Position numbers and translations under genes: made by a program
The notes under the pieces: generated by a model
Told to the model about the DNA's origin: nothing
Databases searched by the model: none
The model's input: the letters and a program-made list of their open reading frames with translations, nothing else
Origin: Bythopirellula polymerisocia
Lineage (GTDB): Bacteria; Planctomycetota; Planctomycetia; Pirellulales; Lacipirellulaceae
Direction: 5' to 3'
NCBI RefSeq assembly: GCF_007860015.1
Contig: NZ_SJPS01000003.1
Coordinates: 310,001-374,000 of the forward strand
DNA length: 64,000 nucleotides
Shown: piece by piece, positions 1 to 12,009 of the stretch
How positions within the stretch are numbered: the stretch's first letter is position 1
Layout: each line of letters opens with the position of its first letter

Positions 1-203
1 TCCAGTGGATATAAATGCGCAGGCTTAGATTGACCGTAACCTGTTTGCTCTATTAACTGACCAAGTTTCAGACCAGGAAATCTGTCAGGTTATCGCCAAC
101 CTGAGTTCAATCCACTTGAAAGTGCGATATCTGCCATAGACTCGGTCTCTGATGGGAGAGATAATAGAGTCATAGTTACTGTAAAATCTGATCGCCGATC
201 ATT

Positions 204-620
204 ATGAACCGCTTGCTTGCAATTCTTACCGTGCTCAGTGTCCTTACACATGCTGTGGTAGGGTGCTGCGCACATACGGTTCATTTCGCTGCCTGTCATA
301 CGCTTTCGACAAACCACGGCAAACATTGCAATCACGAGCCTTCGCATTCGCATCATAATGACTGCGACGACTCGACACCGCCAAGTGATCATGATTCTGG
401 CGAAGACCACTCTTGTCACCATGCAAAGTGCCAGTGGTTGCCATCTTCGAATAATATCGATCGCGCGGCCGTTTCGCCGTTTAATTGTGATTGCCTTATA
501 GGTGAGATTGCCACATTGCAGGCAGTTGACATTCTCTCGCGTCGGCCTGCAGACCCCACCCAGTCACCTCCCCGTGTGCCACTGCGCTCGCACCTTGCGC
601 TAAGCGTTCTCTTGATCTGA
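204..620 (+). CDS. Small exported His/Cys-rich protein, probable metal binder
   Basis: A 138-residue protein with an N-terminal hydrophobic stretch (about residues 3-20) that looks like an export signal. The middle is unusually rich in His, Cys and Asp: Cys-Cys near residues 21-22, then many His residues in short clusters between about 25 and 76. This composition suggests binding of Cu, Zn or similar ions outside the cytoplasm, but no named domain is recognised. It lies about 160 bp upstream of an RND heavy-metal efflux adaptor on the same strand, so a role as periplasmic metal buffer or sensor partner is likely. No strong ribosome binding site is seen before this ATG, so the exact start is uncertain. 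The function is inferred from composition and neighbours only. Confidence 0.6.
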   Translation: MNRLLAILTVLSVLTHAVVGCCAHTVHFAACHTLSTNHGKHCNHEPSHSHHNDCDDSTPPSDHDSGEDHSCHHAKCQWLPSSNNIDRAAVSPFNCDCLIGEIATLQAVDILSRRPADPTQSPPRVPLRSHLALSVLLI

Positions 621-779
621 ATCCTGCGACTCTTCCGCATCGCCATGAGGCAATACTTCTATAGTAGCCTGCGGCGAACCACACCTGTCGGTGCTCCGCT
701 CAGGGTTCCATTAAATCGTTCCTTTAGTCCTCAATAGTCGTATCTACATGGTCACGATTTGAGAGAAGCATACAATCAC

Positions 780-2162
780 ATGTCCAAGATCACAAATCGA
801 AAGCAGAATCACTTAAAGTCCTATTCGCTTGGTCTTCTCCTTATCGGTGTCGCTTTAATCGCTTTCATCAGCCGAGATCAATGGTGGCCAGATTCGGAAC
901 AATCGGAAAACCATTCTGAGCATCCGACTACCACGCCAGATCATGATGACCATGACCATGCCGGCCACAACAAGGCGACCTCAATCGAATTAAGTGAGAA
1001 TGGCCTCAAAAACATTGGCTTCGAGCCAATCACTGTTGAGCCGACCCGTTATGAGAAGCTGCTCACCCTGCCGGCAATCATAGTCGAACGTCCGGGACGT
1101 TCTCAAATAAACGTCACGGCGCCGCTGACAGGTGTGATCACAAAAATCTATGCAGTCAACGGAGAAGCGATCACGGCCGATCAGCCGCTCTTTGAAATGC
1201 GGCTGACCCATGAGGAACTTGTCGCAGCCCAACGCGACTATCTGCGCACAACCGAAAACCTTGCCGTGGTGAATCGTGAGATTGAGAGATTAGAATCCCT
1301 CGACGCCGGCGTTATTGCGGGGCGCCGTGTACTCGATCAGGAATACGACAAACAGAAGCTTGAGGCGTCGCTTCGAGCCGAATCCCAGGCCATGCTGCTC
1401 CATGGACTCAACCAAGAACAGGTCGATCAGATTCGCAACACGGGACGCCTACTACAGGCGATCACAGTACGAGCTCCAGAGCACGTTCATAGCGAAGGCA
1501 ACTGCGACGATGATCACCCGTTTCAAATTCAACGGCTGAGTGTTACACAGGGGGAACATGTTGATGTCGGTCGAGAATTGGCGACAATCGCCGATCATTG
1601 TGAACTCCACATTGAAGGACTGGCCTTTGAAGATGATGCCCCTTTGATCCGAAAGGCGGCTGAAGAAGGCCGCAAGGTGAAAGCCAGCCTGCTCGCCGAC
1701 GAATCGCCGGGTACTGAAGTCAACGGCCTCGAGGTGATGTACGTCGCAGATCAGATCGACCCTGATACTCGGGCCTTCAAGTTTTATCTGAGACTGCCGA
1801 ACAGAATCGCCCTCGACAAAACTACGCCTGCAGGCAAGCAATTCGTGGAATGGATGTACAAGCCCGGCCAACGCATGCAGATCAAGGTGCCGATCGACTC
1901 CTGGGAAGACCAGTTGGTGTTGCCCACGACCGCCGTGGTTGACGAGGGTGCTGAGGCCTATGTCTACCGGCAGAACGGCGACCATTTTGATCAGGTATCT
2001 GTAGAGGTTCTAAATCGAGATCAAGACTCGGTTGTTGTTGCGAATAACGGAGCTCTATTCAGAGGGGACATCATTGCAGGCAAGGGGGCCTACCAGATGC
2101 ACTTGGCTCTTAAGAACAAAGCGGGCGGTGGAATTGATCCCCACGCTGGCCACAATCACTAA
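780..2162 (+). CDS. RND efflux periplasmic adaptor subunit (CusB/CzcB-like membrane fusion protein)
   Basis: A 460-residue membrane fusion protein linking an inner-membrane RND pump to an outer-membrane channel. An N-terminal hydrophobic anchor lies at about residues 18-36 (LGLLLIGVALIAFI). It is followed by a His/Asp-rich linker and then the usual barrel-sandwich, alpha-hairpin and beta-barrel order. A biotinyl-lipoyl-like segment (TAPLTGVITKIYAVNG) and a C-terminal HAGHNH tail are visible. I start at ATG 780, with GAGAGAAG about 12 bases upstream. A TTG at 759 in the same frame would add seven residues and is less convincing. The pump gene begins 24 bp downstream, so the two are co-transcribed. 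The His-rich linkers point to a metal substrate such as Cu, Ag, Zn or Co; which one cannot be told from sequence. Confidence 0.9.
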   Translation: MSKITNRKQNHLKSYSLGLLLIGVALIAFISRDQWWPDSEQSENHSEHPTTTPDHDDHDHAGHNKATSIELSENGLKNIGFEPITVEPTRYEKLLTLPAIIVERPGRSQINVTAPLTGVITKIYAVNGEAITADQPLFEMRLTHEELVAAQRDYLRTTENLAVVNREIERLESLDAGVIAGRRVLDQEYDKQKLEASLRAESQAMLLHGLNQEQVDQIRNTGRLLQAITVRAPEHVHSEGNCDDDHPFQIQRLSVTQGEHVDVGRELATIADHCELHIEGLAFEDDAPLIRKAAEEGRKVKASLLADESPGTEVNGLEVMYVADQIDPDTRAFKFYLRLPNRIALDKTTPAGKQFVEWMYKPGQRMQIKVPIDSWEDQLVLPTTAVVDEGAEAYVYRQNGDHFDQVSVEVLNRDQDSVVVANNGALFRGDIIAGKGAYQMHLALKNKAGGGIDPHAGHNH

Positions 2163-2186
2163 ACGCCGACGAGCAGGTCCTTCACT

Positions 2187-5100
2187 ATGCTAAATGGAAT
2201 CATTAGATTCTCACTGCAAAACCGGCTTCTCGTGATCGCGATTGCGCTTTTTCTCCTTGGCTATGGCGCCTGGCAGGCTTCCCAGCTTCCCATCGACGTG
2301 TTTCCCAATTTGAATCGCCCTAGGGTGGTCGTCATGACCGAGGCCCCCGGCATGGCACCAGAAGAAGTGGAGACGCTCATCACGTTTCCGATTGAGACCG
2401 TACTCAACGGGGCAACCGGCGTGCAGGCTGTGCGGACCTCGTCGGGCATTGGCCTCTCAGTGGTGTACGTTGAATTTGACTGGGGCACGGACATCTACAA
2501 CGACCGACAGATTGTGGCTGAGCGATTGGCCTTGGCGACCGAGACACTTCCACCTCGCGTCAAACCGCAATTGATGCCGATTTCCTCGATCATGGGTCAG
2601 ATCATGATGATCGGCATGACCGCTGACGCCGACACTACGCCGATGCAACTCCGCACGCTGGCCGACTGGGTTGTGCGGCAAAGGCTCCTCACAATCCCCG
2701 GGGTCTCGCAAGTGATTGTGATGGGCGGAGAGAGAAAGCAGTTTCAGGTGTTGGTCGATCCCGACAAGCTCCTACGGTTCGGTGTGTCGCTCCACGAAGT
2801 GAAGATAGCGCTCAAGCAAAGTAACCAAAACACTGCGGGGGGTTACCTCGACGAGCAGGGCCCCAATGAGTTCCTGGTTCGCTCACTGGGTCGAGTTAAA
2901 AGTGTTCGCGAAATCGGCGACATCGTCGTCAAACAACGAGATCGGCAATCGGTGACGCTTTCGCAGGTCGCCCGCATCGTCGAAGGAGCCCAGGTTAAAA
3001 GAGGAGATAGTTCCGCATTCACTCGCAATGCTTCAGGCGAGATGACAGGTGGAACCGCTGTCGTGCTGACGATCCTCAAACAACCCCAAGCAGACACCCG
3101 CGAGGTGACCAAGCGGGTTACCGACGCCCTGGAAGAAATGCAAGAGACACTTCCTGCTGATGTTCACATTCTTCCGGAACTCTATCAGCAAGAAGAGTTT
3201 ATCGATCTGGCCATCGAAAATGTCGTAGAAGCACTCCGCGATGGTGCCGTCCTGGTCGTCATAATTCTGTTCTTGTTCCTCATGAATGTGCGGACCACCT
3301 TGATCACGCTCACGGCGATCCCGCTCTCTCTTGCCGTCACAGCCATCGTGTTCGCGGCCTTCGGGTTATCTGTCAATACGATGACACTCGGCGGGTTGGC
3401 GGTCGCTATTGGCGAGCTGGTCGACGACGCGATCGTCGACGTCGAGAATATTTTCCGCCGCTTGCGCGAGAATCGCCACGCGGAGTCACCACTCCACCCT
3501 CTGCTGGTAGTATTCAAAGCCAGTGTCGAGATTCGAAATTCAATCGTCTACGGCACGATCATTGTCATGCTGGTGTTTGTTCCCCTCTTTGCCCTCTCCG
3601 GCATGGAAGGCCGATTGTTCACCCCCCTAGGCATCTCCTATATCGTCTCGATTGCTTCGTCTCTCTTGGTCTCCTTGACAGTAACGCCCGTACTCAGTTA
3701 CTGGCTCTTGCGTGGATCGAGTCATCCCAAGGAAGAAAGAGACAGCTTTCTGCTCCGCTGGCTCAAAGGAGTGGTCGGCATCATGATCCGCTTCAGCTTG
3801 CGCTTCGCTTGGCAGATTCTCGCTATCGCGATGATTGCAGTCGCTATCTCTGGTTGGGCATTGCTACGACTGGAGAGCGATTTCCTTCCTCCGTTCAATG
3901 AAGGGGCCGTGCAGATCAACGTTCTCTTGCCCCCCGGAACTTCGCTAGCCACTTCCAACGAAGTGGCAGCCCGCGTCGAACAACGACTCGGCCAACTCGA
4001 TGACTTGACGGCCTTTGTGCGCAAGACTGGCCGTGCCGAACTTGACGAACACGCTGAAGGGGTCAACGTGTCCGAGATCGTGGCAACCGTAAACCCCACT
4101 ACCAAGCGTTCCCGCGAAGAAGTGATCGAAGAAATTAGTGAAGCGCTCGCCGATATCCCGGGGATCGTGACTTCCGTGGAGCAGCCGCTGGCGCATTTGA
4201 TATCTCACATGCTATCGGGAGTGAAGGCCCAGGTTGCAATCAAACTTTATGGGGACGACCTCGATGAATTGCGCCGCGAGGCGCAGCGTATTCAGACCAC
4301 TATTGCCGACATCCCAGGAGTTCGTGACCTTCAAGTCGAACAACAAGTAATCATTCCCCAACTTCGGATCGAAGCGGATGGCGAAAAACTCAAGGCGTTT
4401 GGTCTACGGCGCGGCGACGTCAATGAGTTTGTCGAGACTGCTATGCAGGGGGAAGTGGTCTCGCAGGTGCTCGACGGACAGCGTACATTTGATTTGATGG
4501 TGCGATTGGGAGAAGAGTTTCGCGAGGACTTGGATGCCCTCAAGCGACTCCAGATCGACTTGCCCGGTGGGGGGAGCGTGAAACTCGAAGATGTCGCCAG
4601 AGTCTACAAAGCCGGCGGGCCTAACATGGTCAATCGCGAGCAAGTCCGCCGCCGAATTGTCGTGCAGTGCAACGTCTCGGGACGCGGGTTAGTGGACGTG
4701 GTGGACGATATTAAGGAGCGATTGCGACCTCTCGTGGCTGAACTGCCTCCAGGATACTTCGTCGAATATGGCGGTCAGTTCGAGAGCCAACAGTCGGCAT
4801 CGCGACTCATCTCGATCCTGTTCGCATTATCGTTAGTCGGTATGTTCCTGGTCCTCTACAAAATGTTCCATTCTGCAAACCTTGCCTTGCAAGTGATGAT
4901 CGCACTCCCCATGGCTTTTATTGGTAGCGTGGCGTCGCTCTATCTGACCGGTCAGACCCTCACCGTGGCGAGCATGGTCGGTTTTATCTCGCTATGTGGC
5001 ATCGCCTCGCGCAATGGCATCTTGCTGATCAATCACTACCTGCACCTTGTAAAGTACGAAGGAGAAACATGGACTCGCGAAATGATCGTCCGCGCGGGCA

Positions 5101-5357
5101 AGGACCGCCTGGCACCAGTCTTAATGACTGCGCTCACTTCGGGCATCGGACTCGTTCCCCTGGCCCTGGCCGCAGGCGAACCGGGCAAAGAGATATTGTA
5201 TCCCGTGGCTACAGTCATCATCGGCGGGCTCGTGACCAGTACCTTGTTGGAATTCCTGGTCCGCCCTGCCCTGTTCTGGACCACTGGAATGGGTTCTGCC
5301 CGCCGGGTGGTGGAAGAGGAACAAGAGCGTGTTGTGCTCGAAGTTGAGGAGGATTAA
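2187..5357 (+). CDS. Heavy-metal RND efflux transporter, inner-membrane pump (CusA/CzcA family)
   Basis: A 1056-residue RND permease, normal length for the heavy-metal efflux class. It would form a trimer in the inner membrane and export metal ions by proton antiport. The first transmembrane helix is near residues 12-30. The TM4 proton-relay motif typical of CzcA-like pumps is visible as VDDAIVDVEN, with acidic residues at about 413, 414, 418 and 420. Two large periplasmic loops and a second TM block (about 335-545 and 870-1030) complete the duplicated RND architecture. It begins 24 bp after the adaptor and ends 44 bp before a lipoprotein gene, all on the same strand, so this is one operon. 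No outer-membrane channel gene (CusC/TolC type) is present in the window. Confidence 0.95.
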   Translation: MLNGIIRFSLQNRLLVIAIALFLLGYGAWQASQLPIDVFPNLNRPRVVVMTEAPGMAPEEVETLITFPIETVLNGATGVQAVRTSSGIGLSVVYVEFDWGTDIYNDRQIVAERLALATETLPPRVKPQLMPISSIMGQIMMIGMTADADTTPMQLRTLADWVVRQRLLTIPGVSQVIVMGGERKQFQVLVDPDKLLRFGVSLHEVKIALKQSNQNTAGGYLDEQGPNEFLVRSLGRVKSVREIGDIVVKQRDRQSVTLSQVARIVEGAQVKRGDSSAFTRNASGEMTGGTAVVLTILKQPQADTREVTKRVTDALEEMQETLPADVHILPELYQQEEFIDLAIENVVEALRDGAVLVVIILFLFLMNVRTTLITLTAIPLSLAVTAIVFAAFGLSVNTMTLGGLAVAIGELVDDAIVDVENIFRRLRENRHAESPLHPLLVVFKASVEIRNSIVYGTIIVMLVFVPLFALSGMEGRLFTPLGISYIVSIASSLLVSLTVTPVLSYWLLRGSSHPKEERDSFLLRWLKGVVGIMIRFSLRFAWQILAIAMIAVAISGWALLRLESDFLPPFNEGAVQINVLLPPGTSLATSNEVAARVEQRLGQLDDLTAFVRKTGRAELDEHAEGVNVSEIVATVNPTTKRSREEVIEEISEALADIPGIVTSVEQPLAHLISHMLSGVKAQVAIKLYGDDLDELRREAQRIQTTIADIPGVRDLQVEQQVIIPQLRIEADGEKLKAFGLRRGDVNEFVETAMQGEVVSQVLDGQRTFDLMVRLGEEFREDLDALKRLQIDLPGGGSVKLEDVARVYKAGGPNMVNREQVRRRIVVQCNVSGRGLVDVVDDIKERLRPLVAELPPGYFVEYGGQFESQQSASRLISILFALSLVGMFLVLYKMFHSANLALQVMIALPMAFIGSVASLYLTGQTLTVASMVGFISLCGIASRNGILLINHYLHLVKYEGETWTREMIVRAGKDRLAPVLMTALTSGIGLVPLALAAGEPGKEILYPVATVIIGGLVTSTLLEFLVRPALFWTTGMGSARRVVEEEQERVVLEVEED

Positions 5358-5401
5358 GTGCCTACTCACCAAATCTCTACAACCTTTCAAAGGAGTGTGT
5401 A

Positions 5402-5932
5402 ATGAAAACAACTAGATTGTTTCGCATGCCAACAGCATCAGCTAGCCTCGCTATCTATGTCTTGACACTTTTCGGATGTAGTCAACCAACCGAGCTAGAA
5501 GGACCAATGCTGTCTGCACCTGCAGGATCTGAAACCGTTGACGCCCATCCCACGGAGGGTCCACATCAAGGCAGCCTGATTGAATTGGGTGAAGAAGCAT
5601 ATCACGCCGAAATGATTCACGACGAGGACGCTGGTTCAGTGACAATCTATTTGCTCGATTCCAAGGCAAAGATCAATGTGCCAATCGAAGCCGCCGAACT
5701 CACGATCAACCTCAAGCAAGAGGGCCAAAGCAAGCAGTTCCTCCTTGCATCCTTTCCCGATGCGAGTGATCCGTCTGGCAAATCGTCAAGATTTCAATCC
5801 ACCGACGCCGAACTAACAGAAGCCTTGGACCAGGAAGGCACCGTCGCACAGCTTGTGGTCAGCATCGATGGCAAGCAATATCGAGGGACGATTCAGCACG
5901 AACATGATGAAGATTCACACACGAACGAGTAG
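5402..5932 (+). CDS. Putative lipoprotein linked to metal efflux operon
   Basis: A 176-residue protein with a lipoprotein signal: a hydrophobic stretch ending in LTLFGC, where Cys26 would be lipidated. The mature part begins with a low-complexity linker, then a beta-rich domain containing HPTEGPHQGSLIELGEEAYHA. It ends in a His/Glu-rich tail (HEHDEDSHTNE), again suggesting metal contact. The gene follows the RND pump by 44 bp with a strong AAAGGAG ribosome binding site, so it is the last gene of the efflux operon. I do not recognise a named family. By position it may be a periplasmic metal chaperone or accessory factor, which is inference. Confidence 0.7.
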   Translation: MKTTRLFRMPTASASLAIYVLTLFGCSQPTELEGPMLSAPAGSETVDAHPTEGPHQGSLIELGEEAYHAEMIHDEDAGSVTIYLLDSKAKINVPIEAAELTINLKQEGQSKQFLLASFPDASDPSGKSSRFQSTDAELTEALDQEGTVAQLVVSIDGKQYRGTIQHEHDEDSHTNE

Positions 5933-6454
5933 GCTGGAACAAGCAGCGCGCAATTCCGGCATTACGTCACAATACACTTCTATTGCCGGAGTTCGGGTAT
6001 TAAGTAGATTAATGCGTGATAGCTGCTAAGCGGTTTACCCGAAACTTAACGGTTCGCTTTGTAATCGAGTGGAAAACAAAACACCAGCATCCCATCCGGT
6101 GACAGCCCCTGGATATTTAACAGCAATTAATATCTCTCCCAATAGATAAGCGGATAAGGGCGAACCGATAGCCGTGATGGAGTGCTCGAAGCTTCCCGGT
6201 GATTGCGGAAGAAAATGCAATTCCCAGGGTCTCAAAACAAGTTCAAATTCAATCGGGTTCCGGGTGGTGGCGGTAAGGACTAGCGCGCTGACGGTCATAT
6301 TGGCACTCTCGTCGCGGGCTGAAAAATATCCTGTTTTTTTGCAAATTCTTCATAGACTTCTGGTATTTAAGTATTTTCTATTATATTTTTTAGACGGGGA
6401 CAGCAACTTGGTTGCGTCCGGCAAGTCATCATAGCTCATCCATGGGAGGCGAAA
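5933..6454. other. Intergenic region without a recognisable gene
   Basis: No credible coding frame. An inverted repeat TCCGGCA...TGCCGGA spans about 5955-5992 after the efflux operon but lacks a T-tract. Bases 6330-6400 are very AT-rich, which would suit a promoter for the sulfatase downstream; no clean -35/-10 pair could be fixed. Confidence 0.4.
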
Positions 6455-8080
<1,626 letters not shown>

Positions 8081-8105
8081 ACATGACTTGTGATAACATG
8101 GCTGG

Positions 8106-8136
8106 TGGGGCGGTCTTTCGGCCGCCCCATTTTTTT
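8106..8136 (+). terminator. Rho-independent terminator after sulfatase gene
   Basis: An 8-bp perfect stem TGGGGCGG (8106-8113) / CCGCCCCA (8122-8129) with an 8-base loop, followed at once by seven T residues (8130-8136). It lies 26 bp after the sulfatase stop codon and reads in the same direction. Confidence 0.9.
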
Positions 8137-8884
8137 ATTCGTGACAAAGCTGGCCTTTGAGCAAGCCACTCCCCAACATCCTAATCCGACCCAATTGCCC
8201 CAAGTCGCTGCAAGCGCTACAGTTTCTAAATCGGCTCAGATGCGTGTTCTCAATGCCATTGCTAAGCAGCCTGTTCAGGTAACATATGGCGATTCGAGAG
8301 CCAGAGATGTCTTTAATGCTTCGATCATCGAGATAGTTACCTGAGTGACGACTGCCAATTAGGCTTTACCTTTCTGGCACCGTGGTTTTCGCAGTAATTT
8401 TGCCATCCTTAGCGGCCTACTTAATTGAAGTCACATCTATTTTGGATTATTTTTTCTCCGGGTATTTTCTTGTTCTTTTTGTTCTGCAGCCGGTTAATTA
8501 GGCATGACCAAGATGCTCAGGCCGGTCCGAAGTGACTCACCAGTCAACTGCTGGAGTACAACTTTATCTTAGTCTAGAAAAATAGTTGGTTAACGTGCCC
8601 AGTCGTGAAACTTCAACGCACTTTCCAGTTCTACTGGCGTCGCTAGTATTCACAACGATCGCAATATGAATAATAGCCGCAACTCGCAAAACTCGCTCTG
8701 GCCTGGAATTTCAAAAGACTTGAACAGGAACGAATAGAGGGAACTGAGATGAATTTATTCAATTCTCCGTTGACTCAGTTTCCTCATGTTCCAATTCTTC
8801 ACTACGATGCTAAACTAGGCGTTGCCGGGATTCCTCGGTACTTACCCCTGGCCAAGACTTGATTACCCACTTTTAGGATTTGTA
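8137..8884. other. Intergenic region without a recognisable gene
   Basis: About 750 bases between the terminator and the next gene. Short open frames exist but lack ribosome binding sites and protein-like composition. T-rich runs occur at about 8440-8490. I see no RNA gene or repeat here. Confidence 0.4.
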
Positions 8885-9562
8885 ATGCATCTCAAATTAT
8901 CCTCTCTCGTAACAATTGCTCTAAGTCTGTTCTATGTAACTTCCTGCCACGCAGAGGAAGAAAACTGGATCGAACTCTTCAACGGCAAGGACACCAGCGG
9001 TTGGAGGAATCCCTACGATTGGGGAAATGCTGAGGTGGTCGATGGCGAGATCCATCTCACCGCCGACAAGAAGTTTTTTCTTCTTACCGAGGAAGACTTT
9101 GGCGACTTTGTGTTTGAAGGAGAAGTAAAACTTCCGCAAGGGGAAGCCAACTCCGGTTTCATGTTTCGTTGCCATGTCGAGCCGAATAATGTGTATGGCT
9201 ACCAGGCAGAAGTGGATGGCTCAGATCGCAATTGGTCAGGGGGTCTCTATGACGAAGGCCGTCGACAATGGATTTGGCCAAGCCAGTCGGGACGAACTAC
9301 TGATAAGGAATTTCTAAAGTACGAGCAGGAATCGCACGACTTTTTTGCCCGGCCAGAAATTGCCGCTGCTTTTGACCGCGATGGCTGGAATCGCTACCGA
9401 ATTACCTGTCAGGGAGATTCGATCAAAATCGAAGTCAATGACGTCGTGACGACCGACATTCACGATGATCTCGACAAACGCGGGCCAATCGGTATCCAGC
9501 ACCACGGCGAAAAAGGCCAAACCTACTCGTTCCGCAATTTGAGGATTCGAGAATTGGAGTGA
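8885..9562 (+). CDS. DUF1080 (3-keto-disaccharide hydrolase fold) secreted protein
   Basis: A 225-residue exported protein with a signal peptide (about 1-21, ending in CHAEE). It is followed by one DUF1080 domain, a concanavalin-like beta-sandwich related to 3-keto-glucoside/disaccharide hydrolases. Typical features are WIELFNGKDTSGW at the domain start, FVFEGEVKLP, the SGFMFRC strand and the C-terminal GPIGIQHHGEKGQTYSFRNLRI. I start at ATG 8885, which has AGGA at 8875-8878; the frame is open upstream to a TTG at 8822 but that would add a non-signal leader. Family members are abundant in planctomycetes and are thought to act on sugars. The substrate is unknown here. Confidence 0.85.
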   Translation: MHLKLSSLVTIALSLFYVTSCHAEEENWIELFNGKDTSGWRNPYDWGNAEVVDGEIHLTADKKFFLLTEEDFGDFVFEGEVKLPQGEANSGFMFRCHVEPNNVYGYQAEVDGSDRNWSGGLYDEGRRQWIWPSQSGRTTDKEFLKYEQESHDFFARPEIAAAFDRDGWNRYRITCQGDSIKIEVNDVVTTDIHDDLDKRGPIGIQHHGEKGQTYSFRNLRIRELE

Positions 9563-9571
9563 TGGAGGGAT

Positions 9572-11656
9572 TCACTTTGTTGGCAGTCTCAATTCATTCG
9601 TGTTAGCTGCCAAGTCCCCTAAGGCGTGGAGAATCTCCTCTTTACCTTGGGCCGGTGCCTGACAGGTGAATCCTTCGCAAATATAGAGCGTCGGAGCATC
9701 GCCTAGAACCGTTTTTCCGCGCAGCAATTCCGCAAGTTGCAGGAGAGGTTCTTCCGTGGCAAAGGCCAAGACCTTGTTCGGGAGAAACCGGCTATGAATC
9801 TCGGATAGCACATGCTCTGATTCCTCGGACTCAAGGTCCGCGGCTAGAACCATCTCATAAGTCGGACCTACCAGGAGATCGACGGCCAGCAACGTTTGCG
9901 CGGTCGCCGAAGGATAGCGTTTCACAAGCTCTGCGGGAGTCTGCACGGTTCGGGTCGCCACGGTAAGGTATCGCTCGCTGCCGGTGAGTTTGCCCAGCTT
10001 GACCAGGGCGCAAGCGGCCATTGCATTTCCGCTGGGGACCGCATTGTCGGTGAAATCCTTGTTCCGCACGAGCAGTTGCTCCTGGTCGTCGGCCGTGAAG
10101 AAGAACCCCCCCTCCCCTTCATCGGCAAACCGCTCCAACACGACATCCATTAGCGTGATCGCCTCCTCTAGATAACGTGCCATGAACGTGGCTTCGTAGA
10201 GCGTGATCAATCCGTTGGCTAGGTAGCTGTAATCGTCCAAATAAGCGGATACCTTGGCCTGGCCATCTCGCCAGGTGTGCAGCAACCGCCCATCCGCATC
10301 GCGCAGTTCAGAGAGCAAGAAATCGGCGGCCTTCTCGGCGGCGGCCAGATATTTTTTCTCGCCGAGAACTGCGCCTGCCGCTGCTAAGGCCTCAATCATC
10401 AGGCCATTCCAGGCGACCAACACCTTGTCGTCTTTATGGGGATGAATCCGCTCTTCACGCGCGGCAAACAGCTTTTCCCGACTGGCAGCAAGCTCATGAC
10501 GGAGGTCAGCGGGGTCGCGGCCCAGGATATTTGCCAGTTGGTCGATGGTTTTAGGAAGGTTAAGGATGTTTGAGTGCTCGAAATTTCCCGCAGCGGTCAC
10601 GTCGTATACCTTGGCGAACGTCGCCGCCGCATTTTCGTCCAACACCGTGTTGAGTTGCTCTTGCGTCCACGTGTAAAACTTTCCTTCAACTCCTTCGCTG
10701 TCGGCATCTTCGCTGCTGTAAAACCCACCGGCGGGGTCGGTCATGTCGCGCAGCACATAGTCTAGGGTTTCGCGCACCACCTGGGCATACGCCTCGTCGC
10801 CGGTGATCTGGTACGCTTCCAAATAGGCAAGTGCCAATTGAGCGTTGTCGTAAAGCATCTTTTCGAAATGCGGAACTAACCAACGCTCATCGACACTGTA
10901 GCGGGCAAACCCACCGCCGAGATGATCGTAGATCCCCCCTGCTGCCATGCGGTCGAGCGTGCCACGAACCATTTCGAGCGACGATTTTTCTTGACGGCGA
11001 TACCAATCTCGCATCAACAAACGTAGCGACATGGGTGCCGGGAACTTAGGAGCGGCGCCAAAACCACCGTAAGTACTATCGTAAGTATGTCTGAAGTGGG
11101 CCGCCGCGCCGGTAATCCAGGCTGCTGTGACCTCGCCTTCAGGGGCTGTGGTTTGTGCGGCCCGGCTTAGCTCGGCAGTTAAGCGGTCGGCTGTCTCGAC
11201 GGCAGCGTCGCGATTGTTGTTCCAGGCGTTTGCCACGGCATCAATGACCTGATCAAATCCCGGCATGCCCTGCTTCGCATGCGGAGGCCAATAAGTACCA
11301 CCGTAGAAGGGTTTCAAATCGGGCGTGAGAAACACGCTCATCGGCCAACCTCCACGACCAGTAAGCATTTGCACGGCATTCATGTAGACCTGATCTAGGT
11401 CGGGTCGTTCTTCGCGGTCGACCTTAATGCACACGAACTTCTCGTTGAGCGACCTAGCGATGGCCTCATTCTCAAAGCTTTCATGCTCCATCACATGGCA
11501 CCAATGGCAGGCCGAGTAACCGATCGACAAGAAAATTGCCTTCTCCTCACGTCGAGCGCGTTCCAATGCCTCCGGTCCCCAAGGATACCAATCAACCGGA
11601 TTGTCCTTGTGCTGCAAAAGATAGGGACTAGTTTCGTCAGCTAGGCGATTCGGCAT
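9572..11656 (-). CDS. YyaL/SSP411-type protein: DUF255 thioredoxin domain plus (alpha/alpha)6 barrel
   Basis: A 694-residue cytoplasmic protein of the YyaL / spermatogenesis-associated protein 20 family. The N-terminal DUF255 thioredoxin-like domain (about residues 1-165) carries [15 protein letters not shown] with the CxxC pair Cys50/Cys53. The remainder is an (alpha/alpha)6-barrel related to N-acylglucosamine 2-epimerases and cellobiose 2-epimerases, with [22 protein letters not shown] and YDHLGGG visible. Length and domain order match the family. It converges on the DUF1080 gene with only 9 bp between stop codons. Its biochemical activity is not established in the family, so only the fold is claimed. 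Confidence 0.92.
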   Translation of the reverse strand: MPNRLADETSPYLLQHKDNPVDWYPWGPEALERARREEKAIFLSIGYSACHWCHVMEHESFENEAIARSLNEKFVCIKVDREERPDLDQVYMNAVQMLTGRGGWPMSVFLTPDLKPFYGGTYWPPHAKQGMPGFDQVIDAVANAWNNNRDAAVETADRLTAELSRAAQTTAPEGEVTAAWITGAAAHFRHTYDSTYGGFGAAPKFPAPMSLRLLMRDWYRRQEKSSLEMVRGTLDRMAAGGIYDHLGGGFARYSVDERWLVPHFEKMLYDNAQLALAYLEAYQITGDEAYAQVVRETLDYVLRDMTDPAGGFYSSEDADSEGVEGKFYTWTQEQLNTVLDENAAATFAKVYDVTAAGNFEHSNILNLPKTIDQLANILGRDPADLRHELAASREKLFAAREERIHPHKDDKVLVAWNGLMIEALAAAGAVLGEKKYLAAAEKAADFLLSELRDADGRLLHTWRDGQAKVSAYLDDYSYLANGLITLYEATFMARYLEEAITLMDVVLERFADEGEGGFFFTADDQEQLLVRNKDFTDNAVPSGNAMAACALVKLGKLTGSERYLTVATRTVQTPAELVKRYPSATAQTLLAVDLLVGPTYEMVLAADLESEESEHVLSEIHSRFLPNKVLAFATEEPLLQLAELLRGKTVLGDAPTLYICEGFTCQAPAQGKEEILHALGDLAANTNELRLPTK

Positions 11657-11805
11657 GAGTTTGCTCGGCGGTTAGGTTAAAGAAGTGCACTGGTCAGCAT
11701 AACAAAATCAGAAAGTCCTGTTACCCACATCTAACATGTCCCCAGGCTCTGCCTCGCCATAATTCCGCGCAGACTTGAACTGATTACCTGTCGCGTAATC
11801 TCTAG

Positions 11806-11825
11806 ATTCCCGTCCGCGCGGGAAT
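11806..11825. repeat. Small palindrome resembling dispersed REP-like element
   Basis: ATTCCCG (11806-11812) and CGGGAAT (11819-11825) form a perfect 7-bp inverted repeat around a 6-base loop TCCGCG. The sequence GATTCCCG...CGGGAATGACGG resembles short palindromes dispersed in many bacterial genomes. It lies in the 353-bp gap between YyaL and the acyltransferase, which otherwise holds nothing I recognise. Confidence 0.5.
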
Positions 11826-12009
11826 GACGGTTCTATATGTTGCTTTTTCACAACATCACCGGTCAGATTGTCTCATTCGGTTGCCATTTCTTCCCGCGGA
11901 ACGCTCTGCATTCGCAGACCGTTGTAAGCTTGCGAATGACCGCCAGCTGGGCATGAGACTTGCTTCAGCAATCCTTATCAAAATTATCGGCGACTTTCTG
12001 AGAGCATGT

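Noticed and set aside
4994..5347. 117-codon frame inside the RND pump gene
   Set aside because: A shadow frame of the conserved CusA/CzcA coding sequence.
5955..5992. Terminator after the efflux operon
   Set aside because: The 7-bp inverted repeat has a loop of about 22 bases and no T-tract.
8090..8344. 84-codon open frame after the sulfatase
   Set aside because: It runs through the rho-independent terminator, has no ribosome binding site and no protein-like composition.
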